From contig NZ_CP091430.1 in the NCBI RefSeq assembly GCF_024734895.1, positions 3,118,501 to 3,182,500 on the forward strand: DNA of 64,000 nt, written 5' to 3'. The translations under genes were made by a program, and so were the position numbers. Shown in pieces: positions 26,266 through 35,926 of this stretch. The stretch is from Paenibacillus spongiae. Its GTDB lineage: Bacteria > Bacillota > Bacilli > Paenibacillales > Paenibacillaceae. Under the pieces are notes generated by a model that had not been told where the DNA came from, made no database searches, and saw nothing but the letters and a program-made list of their open reading frames with translations. Each line of letters starts with the position of its first letter. Position 1 is the first letter of the stretch.

Positions 26266-27399
26266 ATGGGCAGCTTAAGTTGTCGGCACATTTACAAATA
26301 CTATAAGGGCGAGCAGCGGCCGGCTGTGAAAGACTTCAATTTGGAAGTGTCCGAAGGCGAATTTCTTGTACTGGTGGGTCCTTCCGGCTGCGGGAAGTCG
26401 ACGATGCTTCGAATGATTGCAGGGCTTGAGCCGATATCTGAAGGGGATCTGTATATCGGCGAGCGATACGTCAATTATGTATCGCCGAAGAATCGGGATA
26501 TCTCCATGGTATTCCAGAATTACGCCTTATATCCGAATCTGTCCGTGTATGAGAACATCGCCCTGGGGCTGAAGCTTCGCAAGGTTGCGAAGCATGAAGT
26601 GGAGCTGAAGGTGAACCGGACGGCGAAGATACTGGAAATATCGCACCTGCTGGATCGGCTGCCCAGTCAGCTCTCCGGGGGGCAGAAGCAGCGCGTAGCT
26701 CTGGGAAGGGCCATCGTTCGTGAGCCGCAGGTGTTTCTTATGGATGAGCCCTTGTCTAATCTCGATGCGAAGCTGCGAGCGCAGACCCGGGCGGAAATTA
26801 TGAAGCTCCATAGCCAGCTGAAGACTACGACCGTCTATGTGACTCATGATCAGACGGAAGCGATGACAATGGGGACGCGGATTGTCGTCATGAAGGACGG
26901 GGAAGTCCAGCAGGTAGCACCACCGCAGATCATGTATGACCATCCCCGCAATTTATTCGTAGCCGGCTTTATCGGGAGTCCCCAGATGAATTTTATTCCA
27001 GGTGCCGTTACGCGCCGGGAGGACAGCTATTGTTTTGAAACCAAGCGTATCCTGTGGGAGCTGCCTCAGCGGTATGTGCCGTCGCTGAAGTCGGCCGCCT
27101 CTAATCTTCGGCAGGTTGTGCTCGGCATTCGGCCGGAGCATATCGGCGCCGACGTGGAAACCCGGAACAAATATCCGTGCGGAATAACGGCAGGAAAGAT
27201 TGAGATGATTGAGCTCATGGGCTCGGATACGTTCCTGTTCGTGAATATTGGCGAGTCAACCGTCATCGTCCGAACGGAAGCGGGCAGCTCTCACGCCATT
27301 GGGGACCAGACCGAAATTGCCTTCCGGTTGGACCGGATTCATCTGTTTGACGCCGAACAGGGAGGCAGCCTGACTTCGCAAGGAGTAACAGGCCTATGA
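26266..27399 (+). CDS. Sugar ABC transporter ATPase (MsmX/UgpC-type)
   Basis: 377-residue cytosolic ATPase of the CUT1 sugar transporter class. Walker A is VGPSGCGKST, the Q-loop is VFQNYALYPNLSV, the signature is LSGGQKQRVALGRAI, Walker B is VFLMDEPLSNLD and the switch His is VYVTHDQTEA. The C-terminal ~130 residues are the MalK-type regulatory OB domain (VVLGIRPEHIGAD). Start choice is unusual: the good ribosome site AAAGGAG is better placed for the ATG at 26261, which opens a 5-codon frame that ends inside this gene. It is the only ATPase of the locus and so probably powers both permease pairs. It overlaps the next gene by 4 bases. Confidence 0.92.
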   Translation: MGSLSCRHIYKYYKGEQRPAVKDFNLEVSEGEFLVLVGPSGCGKSTMLRMIAGLEPISEGDLYIGERYVNYVSPKNRDISMVFQNYALYPNLSVYENIALGLKLRKVAKHEVELKVNRTAKILEISHLLDRLPSQLSGGQKQRVALGRAIVREPQVFLMDEPLSNLDAKLRAQTRAEIMKLHSQLKTTTVYVTHDQTEAMTMGTRIVVMKDGEVQQVAPPQIMYDHPRNLFVAGFIGSPQMNFIPGAVTRREDSYCFETKRILWELPQRYVPSLKSAASNLRQVVLGIRPEHIGADVETRNKYPCGITAGKIEMIELMGSDTFLFVNIGESTVIVRTEAGSSHAIGDQTEIAFRLDRIHLFDAEQGGSLTSQGVTGL

Positions 27400-30371
27400 G
27401 GTTCGTACGAAACAAGAAGCTCGTCATTGCTGCAGCAGTTATCGCTGTTTTCGCACTCTTCATCCTATACCGCTTATTCTTCGTAACGGGGGAGCATTAT
27501 CCAGTTCTCGCAAGCAGCGTGATTGAAGAGCACGCGAAATCCGATGGAACGCCCAGCTATTACACCTATCAGAAGGAATGGAAGGATCAAGCCCGATCAA
27601 CGGCATCTACTAAGAACATTATGATCGATGCCGCTTCCTATTCGAACAAATCCGATGATGCACCGCTATCGACAGCCTATCATGAAGAAGCAGGGAAGCG
27701 GGTTCTCCAGTGGGAAGGCGCCGCAGGATGGGTGGAATGGGTGGCGGACATTCCGGAAGAAGGCCTGTATACGCTGAGCATTGCCTATGTCCCATTGAAA
27801 GGCAGCTATTCCGGCATTATACGCGGCATACAAGTGGATGGGGAATACCCCTTCGCCGAAGCGGAACGAATTCTGTTACAGCGCAATTGGAAAGATGCGG
27901 CATATCCTTACCAACGCGACAAGCTTGGCAATGAACTGCGTCCCGTACAGCTCGAGCTGGAAGGGCTGAAAACCGAACCGATAACCGATTATTCTGTCTC
28001 CTCACTGCCATTAAGATGGCACTTCACCAAGGGCAAGCACATCATTCGGATGATTGGCTGGCGCGAGCCGGTTGCCTTGGATACCCTCACACTAACACCA
28101 ACGCATGACATACCGGACTATGTCCGCTACTCACAGATGCATACCATCGCAGCAGAAAACAAATCATGGTTTCAACGATACGAAGCAGAAGGGTACAACC
28201 GCAAGTCAGACCCGAGCATTCAGACGTCCTCCTACTCGGAGCCGTACATCTCACCGGACCCCAAGGGACGCATTGCTTACAACGTCATTGGAGGCGACCG
28301 CTGGAAGAAAGCCGGCGAGTGGCTGGAATGGGGCATCGATGTCCCGGAAGACGGCTATTACGAGCTGGATATGAAATATCTGCAATCCATGCAGCAGTCG
28401 AGCGTCTACCATACGTTCACGATCGATGGGGTAACGCCTTTCAAGGAGCTGCTTGGCTATGAGACGCCTGCCAATTCACACTTTCAGCTGCATACGCTGC
28501 AGGCGGAGGATGGTACGGCCTACCGGTTCTATTTGACGAAAGGAAGTCACACGCTGCGGATTACGGCCGATGCTTCGCCGGTCACGCCAGCCGTCTATGC
28601 GCTGCAGAATTTACTGCGGGATCTAAGTGTCCTCGATAAGAATTTACGCCGGATTACCGGGAATTACAGTGTGACCGGAGCGGATCAAGACTTGAACCGG
28701 ACATGGGAAATCAAACGCTATGATCCGGACATCGAGCTGAAGCTTACCTCGTTAATCGAGAAGATGGAGGCGATATCGGCCTATGTGAATGGCTTGAGCG
28801 GACGCAAGACCGCCGTGTCTTCTATCCTGAATACCGCTTTGTATACCTTCAAGGACATGAGAGATGACGTCAACGAAATTCCGAATCAGATGAAGGAGTT
28901 TTCCAGCACGCAGAGCAGGCTTGGCGCCTGGCTCACGCAGATGGCCGAACAGAAGCTGATGCTTGACTACATTGTGCTTCGTACGCCGGATGCGGAAACC
29001 GGACTGAAGATTTCGAATGCCTTTACGAGAACGGCGTATATGGGGATGAATTTCTTCCGTACGTTCTATATGGATTACAGCCGAAAGTCGCTGAACAAGG
29101 ATCAAGCGCTCACCGTATGGGTAAGCAGAGGCCGGGACTACGTCGATATCATGCAGGAGAAGATCGAGCAGCAATTTACGCCGCAGACGGGCATTCAAGT
29201 CAACGTCAATCTCATGCCGAACCCGAATGCGCTCATTCTGGGCAATGCCGCAGGGGATCAACCTGACGTAGCGCTCGGAATACCTTCCGAAACAGCCGTC
29301 GAATACGCCATGCGCGGAGCGATTGCGGATTTATCGAAGATGGAGGGCTTTGACGGGATCGCGAAGCGATTCCATCCCGGAGTGATGCTGGCTCATCAAT
29401 ACGACGGAGGCACCTATGCGCTGCCGGAGCTTCAGAACTTTCAGTTGTTATACTACCGGACCGATGTGTTCGAACAACTGGGCATTCAGCCTCCGGATAC
29501 GTGGGAGGATGTCTTCCGGATCATGCCGACGCTGCTGGAGAAGGGGATGACCTTCTACTACCCGCCGGGCGACTTCACGACCATCTTCTATCAGAACGGC
29601 GCCGAATTTTGGGATGAGACGGGGATGAAGAACAAGCTGGGGGACGAGAAAGCCGTGAAGGCCTTCAAGCAGTGGACCGACATGTTCGTCAAGCACAGCC
29701 TGCCCTTGGAAATACCGGCATTCTTCGAACACTTCCGGCTGGGCGATCTGCCTATTGGCATTGGCGACCTGAGCACCTATGTCCAGCTTTCGGTTGCGGC
29801 CCCGGATATTGTCGGCCATTGGAGCGTCGCGCCGGTTCCAGGCATTCGCCAAGCGGATGGTGCCGTAGCGCGCTGGCAGCCGCAGGGCGCGGTGAGCGGA
29901 ATGATTATGAAGAAGAGCGACAAGCAGAAGGAGGCATGGGAATTTCTGGACTGGTGGACGTCGGCTGCAGTTCAATCGGAGTTCGGCAACAGCATGGAAT
30001 CGTTGTACGGCTTGGAGTATCGCTGGAATACCGCCAATGTGGAGGCGATGGCGACTATTCCATGGTCGGCTGCCGAGCTTGATACGCTTTATGAGCAAGG
30101 CCGATGGGTGAAGAACGTGCCTCTGGTGCCGGGTCATTATTTCCTCGGGCGGGAGCTTGGATTTGCATGGAACCGTACCGTTCTGACAGGCATGCCGTAC
30201 ATGGAATCGTTGGAGCAGGCCCGCATTGCGCTGCAGCGCGAGATGAGACGGAAGCAGGAGGATCTTGGCATACCAGTCGATACGGATCTCAATCTGGAGC
30301 CATATGTGAAGCCGTACCGGTATAAGAAGGGGGGAGAAGGAGTTGAATCAGCTGAAGACAGCCGTCCATAA
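27396..30371 (+). CDS. Giant membrane-anchored solute-binding protein with carbohydrate-binding-like modules
   Basis: 991-residue extracytoplasmic protein. Residues ~8-29 are one membrane helix (KLVIAAAVIAVFALFILYRL) with no lipobox, so it is anchored by an uncleaved signal. Two beta-sandwich modules follow (~70-235 and ~260-405); the second opens with RYEAEGYN and has GEWLEWGIDVPEDGYYELDM, the style of CBM6/CBM35 domains, and the first has GWVEWVADIPEEGLYTLSIA. A ~150-residue helical segment comes next. From about residue 570 (LTVWVSRGRDYVD) to 950 there is a complete family 1 solute-binding domain. This is roughly twice the normal size of such proteins. ATGA overlap with the ATPase gene and 29-base overlap with the permease gene mark one operon. 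It probably binds long glycan chains and presents them to the transporter. Confidence 0.85.
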   Translation: MRFVRNKKLVIAAAVIAVFALFILYRLFFVTGEHYPVLASSVIEEHAKSDGTPSYYTYQKEWKDQARSTASTKNIMIDAASYSNKSDDAPLSTAYHEEAGKRVLQWEGAAGWVEWVADIPEEGLYTLSIAYVPLKGSYSGIIRGIQVDGEYPFAEAERILLQRNWKDAAYPYQRDKLGNELRPVQLELEGLKTEPITDYSVSSLPLRWHFTKGKHIIRMIGWREPVALDTLTLTPTHDIPDYVRYSQMHTIAAENKSWFQRYEAEGYNRKSDPSIQTSSYSEPYISPDPKGRIAYNVIGGDRWKKAGEWLEWGIDVPEDGYYELDMKYLQSMQQSSVYHTFTIDGVTPFKELLGYETPANSHFQLHTLQAEDGTAYRFYLTKGSHTLRITADASPVTPAVYALQNLLRDLSVLDKNLRRITGNYSVTGADQDLNRTWEIKRYDPDIELKLTSLIEKMEAISAYVNGLSGRKTAVSSILNTALYTFKDMRDDVNEIPNQMKEFSSTQSRLGAWLTQMAEQKLMLDYIVLRTPDAETGLKISNAFTRTAYMGMNFFRTFYMDYSRKSLNKDQALTVWVSRGRDYVDIMQEKIEQQFTPQTGIQVNVNLMPNPNALILGNAAGDQPDVALGIPSETAVEYAMRGAIADLSKMEGFDGIAKRFHPGVMLAHQYDGGTYALPELQNFQLLYYRTDVFEQLGIQPPDTWEDVFRIMPTLLEKGMTFYYPPGDFTTIFYQNGAEFWDETGMKNKLGDEKAVKAFKQWTDMFVKHSLPLEIPAFFEHFRLGDLPIGIGDLSTYVQLSVAAPDIVGHWSVAPVPGIRQADGAVARWQPQGAVSGMIMKKSDKQKEAWEFLDWWTSAAVQSEFGNSMESLYGLEYRWNTANVEAMATIPWSAAELDTLYEQGRWVKNVPLVPGHYFLGRELGFAWNRTVLTGMPYMESLEQARIALQREMRRKQEDLGIPVDTDLNLEPYVKPYRYKKGGEGVESAEDSRP

Positions 30372-31311
30372 CTCAAGGTCCGCCCCCCTGTTTGTCCGGC
30401 GTCTGGAGCGAATGATCGGCAATGTTTGGCGGGATCGGGTTGCTTATTTCTTCATTGCGCCCTTTCTGATCTGCTTCGCGATCTTCATCCTGCTGCCCGT
30501 TCTGATGGCCGGATTGCTGAGCGTCACCTCATTCAACGGCTTCTCGTTCCCGAGGTTTATCGGATTCAATAATTATATTTCCTTGGTGACGCAGGATTTC
30601 GTGTTCATGAAGCACGCGCTGCCCAACACCTTCAAATTCGCTCTGCTCGTCGGTCCGGGCGGCTATATGCTGTCATTCATCTTCGCCTGGTTAATCACCC
30701 GTCTGCCCAAGCAAATTCGGGATGTATATACGCTGGCTTTCTACACGCCATCGCTGGCGGGCGGCATTGCGCTCGCCGTTGTCTGGGCGGCTGCGTTCAG
30801 CGGCGACAAGGTCGGCTATGTTAACAACCTGCTGCTGCGGCTCGGCATTATCGATTCCCCCCAGCTGTGGCTGGCGGATCCCAAATACTTGATGACGATC
30901 ATGATTATCGTCAGTCTATGGACCAGCTTCAGCGTCGGCTTCCTGGCCATGCTCGCCGGACTGCAGACCGTCAACCCCGAGCTGTACGAAGCCGGGAAAA
31001 TCGACGGAATCAAAAACTCGCTGCAAGAGGTGTTCTATATTACCGTTCCTTCAATGAAGCCGCAGATGTTATTCAGCGCGGTCATGACGATTGTAGGAAC
31101 GTTGAAGGCAGGCGCGATATCGACACAATTGACCGGCGCGGTGATCACGCCCTCTTATGCCGGACATCTGTTCATCAATCATATTGACGATTATGCCTTT
31201 ATCCGATTCGAGCTTGGTTATGCGTCATCCCTCTGCGTCGTGCTGCTGATCGTCAGCTATGCCGTGATGAAGCTCTGCTACCGATTGTTCGCGCCGAAGG
31301 GGGATGAGTAG
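30343..31311 (+). CDS. Sugar ABC transporter permease 1 (MalF/UgpA-like)
   Basis: 322-residue inner-membrane permease with six main helices, the first at RVAYFFIAPFLICFAIFILL. The cytoplasmic EAA loop that contacts the ATPase is YEAGKIDGIKNSLQEVFYIT followed by VPSM. It starts at a TTG with GGGGGGAG 6 bases upstream and overlaps the preceding gene by 29 bases. It forms the first transmembrane pair with the gene 2 bases downstream. Confidence 0.9.
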   Translation: MNQLKTAVHNSRSAPLFVRRLERMIGNVWRDRVAYFFIAPFLICFAIFILLPVLMAGLLSVTSFNGFSFPRFIGFNNYISLVTQDFVFMKHALPNTFKFALLVGPGGYMLSFIFAWLITRLPKQIRDVYTLAFYTPSLAGGIALAVVWAAAFSGDKVGYVNNLLLRLGIIDSPQLWLADPKYLMTIMIIVSLWTSFSVGFLAMLAGLQTVNPELYEAGKIDGIKNSLQEVFYITVPSMKPQMLFSAVMTIVGTLKAGAISTQLTGAVITPSYAGHLFINHIDDYAFIRFELGYASSLCVVLLIVSYAVMKLCYRLFAPKGDE

Positions 31312-31313
31312 TC

Positions 31314-32171
31314 ATGCGGCTTAGTATGAGAAGACTTTCGCTATCGGGCGTGCTGCTCACTTCCGGCTTGACCGGACTTGCGCTGTTTATGCTCATTCCG
31401 ATCGTGTACATTTTCAACCATGCCTTCAAGCCGCTCGACGAGATGTTCCTGTTCCCGCCCCGCATTCTGGTGCAGGAGCCGACGACGGTCAATTTCGAAA
31501 AGCTGTTCTTTGCCACCTCCGGCGATGTCGTCCCGTTTACCCGGTATTTGTTCAACAGCATCATGATTGCGGCGGTCACGATCTTGTGCGTCATTACGGT
31601 CAGCTCGATGGCCGGATATGCGATTGCGAAGCTGAGATTCGGTTTGAAGGGGCTTATTATGAGCCTGATCTACGTCTCGCTCATGTTCGCCGCAGAGACC
31701 GTATCGATTCCAAGGTATCTGATTATCAGCGGGCTGGGCATCAACGATACGTATTTCGCTCATATTCTGCCGTTTCTTGCTTCGCCGGTCGCGGTGTTTC
31801 TCATGATGGCGTTCATCGGCCAAATCCCGAATGATCTGATCGAAGCTGCTAAGCTCGACGGGGCATCCGAGGCAGCCGTCTTCAACCGGATCGTCATGCC
31901 GCTTGCGGCGCCGGCCATCGCCACGATCGCGATTCTGACCTTCCAAAGCGTGTGGGGCGATGTGGAGGCATCGACATTGTACGTTCAGGATGAGGCGTTG
32001 AAGAATATCGCCTACTATGTGCAGACACTCGTCAGCGGGGCTCAGAATAATGTCGCCGGCCAAGGCATGATGGCAGCCGCATCCTTATTGATGTTCCTGC
32101 CCAATTTGCTCATCTTCCTCATCTTCCAGAAGCGGGTTATGCAGACCATGCTTCATTCCGGTGTCAAATAA
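31314..32171 (+). CDS. Sugar ABC transporter permease 2 (MalG-like)
   Basis: 285-residue permease, partner of the preceding one, with six helices (for example GLTGLALFMLIPIVYIFNHA). Its EAA loop is IEAAKLDGASEAAVFNRIVM then PLAAPA, the MalG type. It starts 2 bases after the previous stop. A ~100-base gap with its own ribosome site leads to the solute-binding protein gene. Confidence 0.9.
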   Translation: MRLSMRRLSLSGVLLTSGLTGLALFMLIPIVYIFNHAFKPLDEMFLFPPRILVQEPTTVNFEKLFFATSGDVVPFTRYLFNSIMIAAVTILCVITVSSMAGYAIAKLRFGLKGLIMSLIYVSLMFAAETVSIPRYLIISGLGINDTYFAHILPFLASPVAVFLMMAFIGQIPNDLIEAAKLDGASEAAVFNRIVMPLAAPAIATIAILTFQSVWGDVEASTLYVQDEALKNIAYYVQTLVSGAQNNVAGQGMMAAASLLMFLPNLLIFLIFQKRVMQTMLHSGVK

Positions 32172-32272
32172 CGCAGAAATTGGATGAATCTACTGGAGGA
32201 GGTGGTATTCAAGGTCGCTGATTTACGGATTCAGGATAATCTATTTCAAATCCAAGGATTGGGGGAGTAAGC

Positions 32273-33682
32273 ATGGCTTTCAATAAAAGAGTCGTCTTCC
32301 TGCTCTGCGTCTCGATGCTTCTGAGCGTCTTTCTCGCAGCCTGCAGCGGGAATAATAAGCCGGCTAATACGGGTACGGCAGCGGACAACAAAGAGCAGAC
32401 GCAGACGAATGAACCTACAGAAACGACTGAGCCCGATGAACCGGAACCGGTTGTAGAGGAGAAGCACGATCCGGTTACGTTAACGGTCATGAACTGGGGG
32501 GGAGACCTCGACTTCTTCACCACGCTGTATGAAGAGTTTACGAAGAAGTATCCCTGGATTACGGTGAAGGCATTCGGCTCCGGCGGCGGCGATGTCGAAG
32601 GGCTGTCCAAGCTGGCGGCGCTTCAGTCATCAGGCGAGCCGCCGGATATCGTATGGCCGCAGGCGATATCCAAATGGATGGAAGGCGGCAACCTCGAAGA
32701 TTTGAAGCCTTACATGGAGAATGACGCCATTCTGCCTACGCTCGGCATTCAAGATGGATTCCTCGAATCATGGGAGATGGACGGGAAGATCTATGCGATT
32801 CCGTGGACGGATGATCCATGGCCGATCGTGATCAATAAAGACTTAATGGAAAAGCATGGCATGGAAATGCCGCCGAACGATTGGACCTATGAAGATTTCC
32901 GTGAAATGGCGAAGAAAGCAACCGACCCGAGCGCAGGCGAATATGGCGTATCCTTCAACGGCATATTCAAGACAGCCTTCACGAACTTGCTGCCGGTTGC
33001 CAACGGCCATGCCGGAGCCCGCGACTTTATGAACGAGGATTATACGCAAAGCATGCTGAACACGCCTGAAGTATTGGCCGATCTGAAATGGCTGAAGGAT
33101 CTGTTTACCGTCGACAAAGTGATGATGGACGTTGAAACCTTCAATAAATCCGGTTATGCCGATATGGCGGATTTCCATGCGGGCAAAGCGCTGTTCAGCA
33201 TTGCCCAACCGCTCAAGCAGCTCGATGATATGGTCGAATTCGAGTGGGATATTCTCCCTGCACCGCGAGGGACGGTTTCCCAGCCGGGGATCCGCAACAC
33301 TTCACCGCTGGCGATGCTAAGCGCGTCCAAGAACAAAGAAGCGGCATGGCTGTTCATTCGTTTTCAATTCGAATACGAAGCCAACAAGTGGAGAATCGAG
33401 AATATCGGGTTCCCGTCCATGGTGAAGAACGAGGAGCTGGATAAGCTGCTGGAAAGCAAATATGAGGGACAGAATTACGAGGCGCTGACCATAAGCACGT
33501 CTTCTTGTTGTACCGGAATCGGGCCGGCGATATTCGATGGTCCAACCTACAGCGGAACGGTGGATCCGGCATTAATCGCGATGTTCCATGATAATAAAGA
33601 TATCAGCTCTATCGTACCGGCTATTGAGGATTATAACAAACGTGCGGCGGATTACTGGAAGAGTATCGGCGTTATGAAATAG
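32273..33682 (+). CDS. Sugar-binding lipoprotein of the central ABC locus
   Basis: 469-residue family 1 solute-binding lipoprotein. The signal peptide ends in the lipobox FLAAC (Cys24), followed by a Thr/Glu/Pro-rich spacer of ~40 residues and the binding domain from VTLTVMNWGGDLDFFTTLYE. GEPPDIVWPQA, KIYAIPWTDDPWPIVINKDL and KNKEAAWLFIRFQFEY are normal family blocks. A CC pair (TISTSSCCTGIG) is unusual for a secreted protein of this group and could form a disulfide. GGGGGAG lies 6 bases before the ATG. An imperfect hairpin after the stop (about 33697-33732) may stabilise its message. It is the second binding protein in the operon, so two ligands or two stages of capture are likely. Confidence 0.9.
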   Translation: MAFNKRVVFLLCVSMLLSVFLAACSGNNKPANTGTAADNKEQTQTNEPTETTEPDEPEPVVEEKHDPVTLTVMNWGGDLDFFTTLYEEFTKKYPWITVKAFGSGGGDVEGLSKLAALQSSGEPPDIVWPQAISKWMEGGNLEDLKPYMENDAILPTLGIQDGFLESWEMDGKIYAIPWTDDPWPIVINKDLMEKHGMEMPPNDWTYEDFREMAKKATDPSAGEYGVSFNGIFKTAFTNLLPVANGHAGARDFMNEDYTQSMLNTPEVLADLKWLKDLFTVDKVMMDVETFNKSGYADMADFHAGKALFSIAQPLKQLDDMVEFEWDILPAPRGTVSQPGIRNTSPLAMLSASKNKEAAWLFIRFQFEYEANKWRIENIGFPSMVKNEELDKLLESKYEGQNYEALTISTSSCCTGIGPAIFDGPTYSGTVDPALIAMFHDNKDISSIVPAIEDYNKRAADYWKSIGVMK

Positions 33683-33799
33683 ACAGGCAAGTAGGCAGGG
33701 GGTATGTACGGCAAGACCATGCATCCCCTTGTCTGCTATTCTTGGAAATCCATTCATTGCAACTGTTTGTGCATCTATTCATTGAAGGGGGAGCTTCAC

Positions 33800-35926
33800 A
33801 TGATGTTCCCGACCCGCCATTCCTGGAAACGGCGCAAGGATCGCAGCGGGCGGCAGGAGCCGGGCCGTAAGCGACCGGGGAGATGGTTGATCCGCCTGGT
33901 GGTGATGATGAGCGCATGGATTGCGGCAGGCATTATGGTATCGGCGCCAGTATTGGCGATGATGCCGTATGAAACGGAGTATTATGATTACAACAGCGGC
34001 GAATGGATCGATGTGCAGCCCATTTATGTACCGCATCTGTATATAACCGGCGCAAGCGATCGGGGGCCGTCGTTCTCCGGACCCAGCGATCTGTACATAA
34101 CCGGTGACGACCGGGTATATGTAGCGGATACGGGCAATAGCCGGATCGTCGTTCTGGACCGGCAGGGGGATGTCCTTACGGTCATCGGAACTGAAGAAGG
34201 ACCCGGAAAGCTGAAGGAGCCGGAAGGCGTATTCGTCGACCCGTCCGGTCAGGTTTATGTCGCGGATACCGGGAATAGCCGGATCGCCGTTTATGATCAA
34301 TACGGTAATTATGTTCGCGAGTTTGTGCGGCCGGAGTCGGCGCTTCTTCCGGACCCGAGCCAATATTTCTTCGTACCCAGCAAAATCGTCGTTGATTCGC
34401 GCAAGGTGATGTACATTGTCGTGAAAGGTTCCTATCAGGGCATATTCCGGATGAACGCAGAAGGGGAGTTTACGGGCTTCTTCGGGGCGAATAAAACGCC
34501 GCTCACAGTAATGGACCGTCTGAAGAGCACCTGGATGTCGAAGGAGCAGCTGGAGAAGGAAGTGGCCAAACGGCCGCCCGAGGTGCGCAACATCGCCTTG
34601 GATTCGGAAGGATTCATCTATACAACTACACAGGAGCAGTACGCCGGCCAAGTGAAGCGGTTGAATGCAAGCGGGGTTAACATGCTGTCCGGACCTCCTC
34701 TTGCCAATGCTTGGCTGGTAACCGATGTTGCGATTGACGCTAACGGCATGCTGTATGCGCTGGACTATGATACGGGCAAGACGACGATCTACTCCCCGGC
34801 GGGTATGCCCTTGTTCTCCTTCGGAGACCGTCAGAACACGACGATGCAGTTCGGCGTATTGAGCCAGCCAACCAGCATAATCGTAAACAGCGGCAGCGAC
34901 GTATGGATTGCCGATTCCCATCTGAATATTATCGAGGTGTTTCGGCCTACCGATTTCGGCATGACGGCTCTGCAGGCAGTCAAGCATGATCTGGACGGCA
35001 ATTATTCGGCGAGCAAACCGCATTGGCAGGAATTAATCAGCCAGAACGACAACCTGTCCATGGCATACCGGGGGCTCGGTCATTCGTTAAATCGTGAAGA
35101 GGACTATAAGGGTGCACTGGATTATTACCGGATCGCCTACGATGCCAAGGGATTCTCGAGCGCATACTGGAATATACGGCTCCTGTGGATACAACAGTAT
35201 TTCGTCTATTTGGCAGGCTCGCTCGTCGTAGGCGGATGGCTGCTGATACGAGGCGTACGGCTGATCAAGGGTTGGATCGCGTCCCGCGAATGGTCGCCCA
35301 AACTTGCTCGTTACGGCTCTGAGATTAGCGCAGCCGGCTACCTGCTGTTCCATCCCTATGAGGGCTTCTATCGACTGAAGGACCGCAAAATATCATTCGC
35401 GGTGCTGGCGATGTTTATCCTGCTGACAGTCGGGGTGCATCTGGCTTCCACCTACGGGGTCGGATTCGTATTTAAGCCTGTCGACCGCAGTCAAATCAGT
35501 CTGGTATGGACGTTGGGCTTGTTCATCGTACCTTGGATTACCTGGGTTATCGCCAATTATTTGATCAGTACGATCAAGGACGGTGAAGGGCGGCTGTACG
35601 AGGTGCTGCAGACGAGTATCTATGCGATGGTGCCCTTCATGGTCTGGATACCGCTGCTCACGGCGATCTCGCATATTCTCGTTCTTGAGGAGCGCGTCAT
35701 CTATGACGCAGGCGTACAGATCGTCTGGTATTGGGTCATCCTGATGTTCTTCGTTATGACGCAGGTCATCCACAATTTCGAGTTTATGGAGACGGCGCGA
35801 AACATGGTCATCAGTATTGCCACCATCCTCTTGATCTGGTTGTTCGTGACGATCATGGCCGGACTCGGCTACAACCTCTTCGATTTCTTCGGCCAGTTAC
35901 TGAGGGAGGTGAAGCTGTATGATTAA
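33800..35926 (+). CDS. Membrane protein with NHL propeller, TPR and Yip1 domain
   Basis: 708-residue membrane protein. A longer frame is open from 33704, but the ATG at 33800 has AAGGGGGAG 7 bases upstream and puts a basic stretch (KRRKDRSGRQEPGRKRPGR) before a signal helix at ~30-53. Residues ~80-390 form an extracellular NHL beta-propeller with repeated VYVADTGNSRIVVLD and VYVADTGNSRIAVYD. Residues ~417-450 resemble a TPR (NLSMAYRGLGHSLNREEDY). One membrane helix follows at ~467-485, then a Yip1-type domain with about five helices (SAAGYLLFHPYEGFYRLKDR opens it). No enzyme motif is seen. It lies inside the transporter operon and overlaps the DUF5696 gene by 8 bases, so it may dock or sense the substrate or bring the binding and cutting proteins together. 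Confidence 0.8.
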   Translation: MMFPTRHSWKRRKDRSGRQEPGRKRPGRWLIRLVVMMSAWIAAGIMVSAPVLAMMPYETEYYDYNSGEWIDVQPIYVPHLYITGASDRGPSFSGPSDLYITGDDRVYVADTGNSRIVVLDRQGDVLTVIGTEEGPGKLKEPEGVFVDPSGQVYVADTGNSRIAVYDQYGNYVREFVRPESALLPDPSQYFFVPSKIVVDSRKVMYIVVKGSYQGIFRMNAEGEFTGFFGANKTPLTVMDRLKSTWMSKEQLEKEVAKRPPEVRNIALDSEGFIYTTTQEQYAGQVKRLNASGVNMLSGPPLANAWLVTDVAIDANGMLYALDYDTGKTTIYSPAGMPLFSFGDRQNTTMQFGVLSQPTSIIVNSGSDVWIADSHLNIIEVFRPTDFGMTALQAVKHDLDGNYSASKPHWQELISQNDNLSMAYRGLGHSLNREEDYKGALDYYRIAYDAKGFSSAYWNIRLLWIQQYFVYLAGSLVVGGWLLIRGVRLIKGWIASREWSPKLARYGSEISAAGYLLFHPYEGFYRLKDRKISFAVLAMFILLTVGVHLASTYGVGFVFKPVDRSQISLVWTLGLFIVPWITWVIANYLISTIKDGEGRLYEVLQTSIYAMVPFMVWIPLLTAISHILVLEERVIYDAGVQIVWYWVILMFFVMTQVIHNFEFMETARNMVISIATILLIWLFVTIMAGLGYNLFDFFGQLLREVKLYD

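Noticed and set aside
32203-32272. A 23-codon frame ahead of the solute-binding protein gene
   Set aside because: It starts inside its own ribosome site and its end merges with the site of the next gene; more likely plain spacer.
33779-35023. A 414-codon minus-strand frame opposite the NHL-Yip1 gene
   Set aside because: Antisense to a gene with clear NHL repeats, signal helix and correct ribosome site; no start support.
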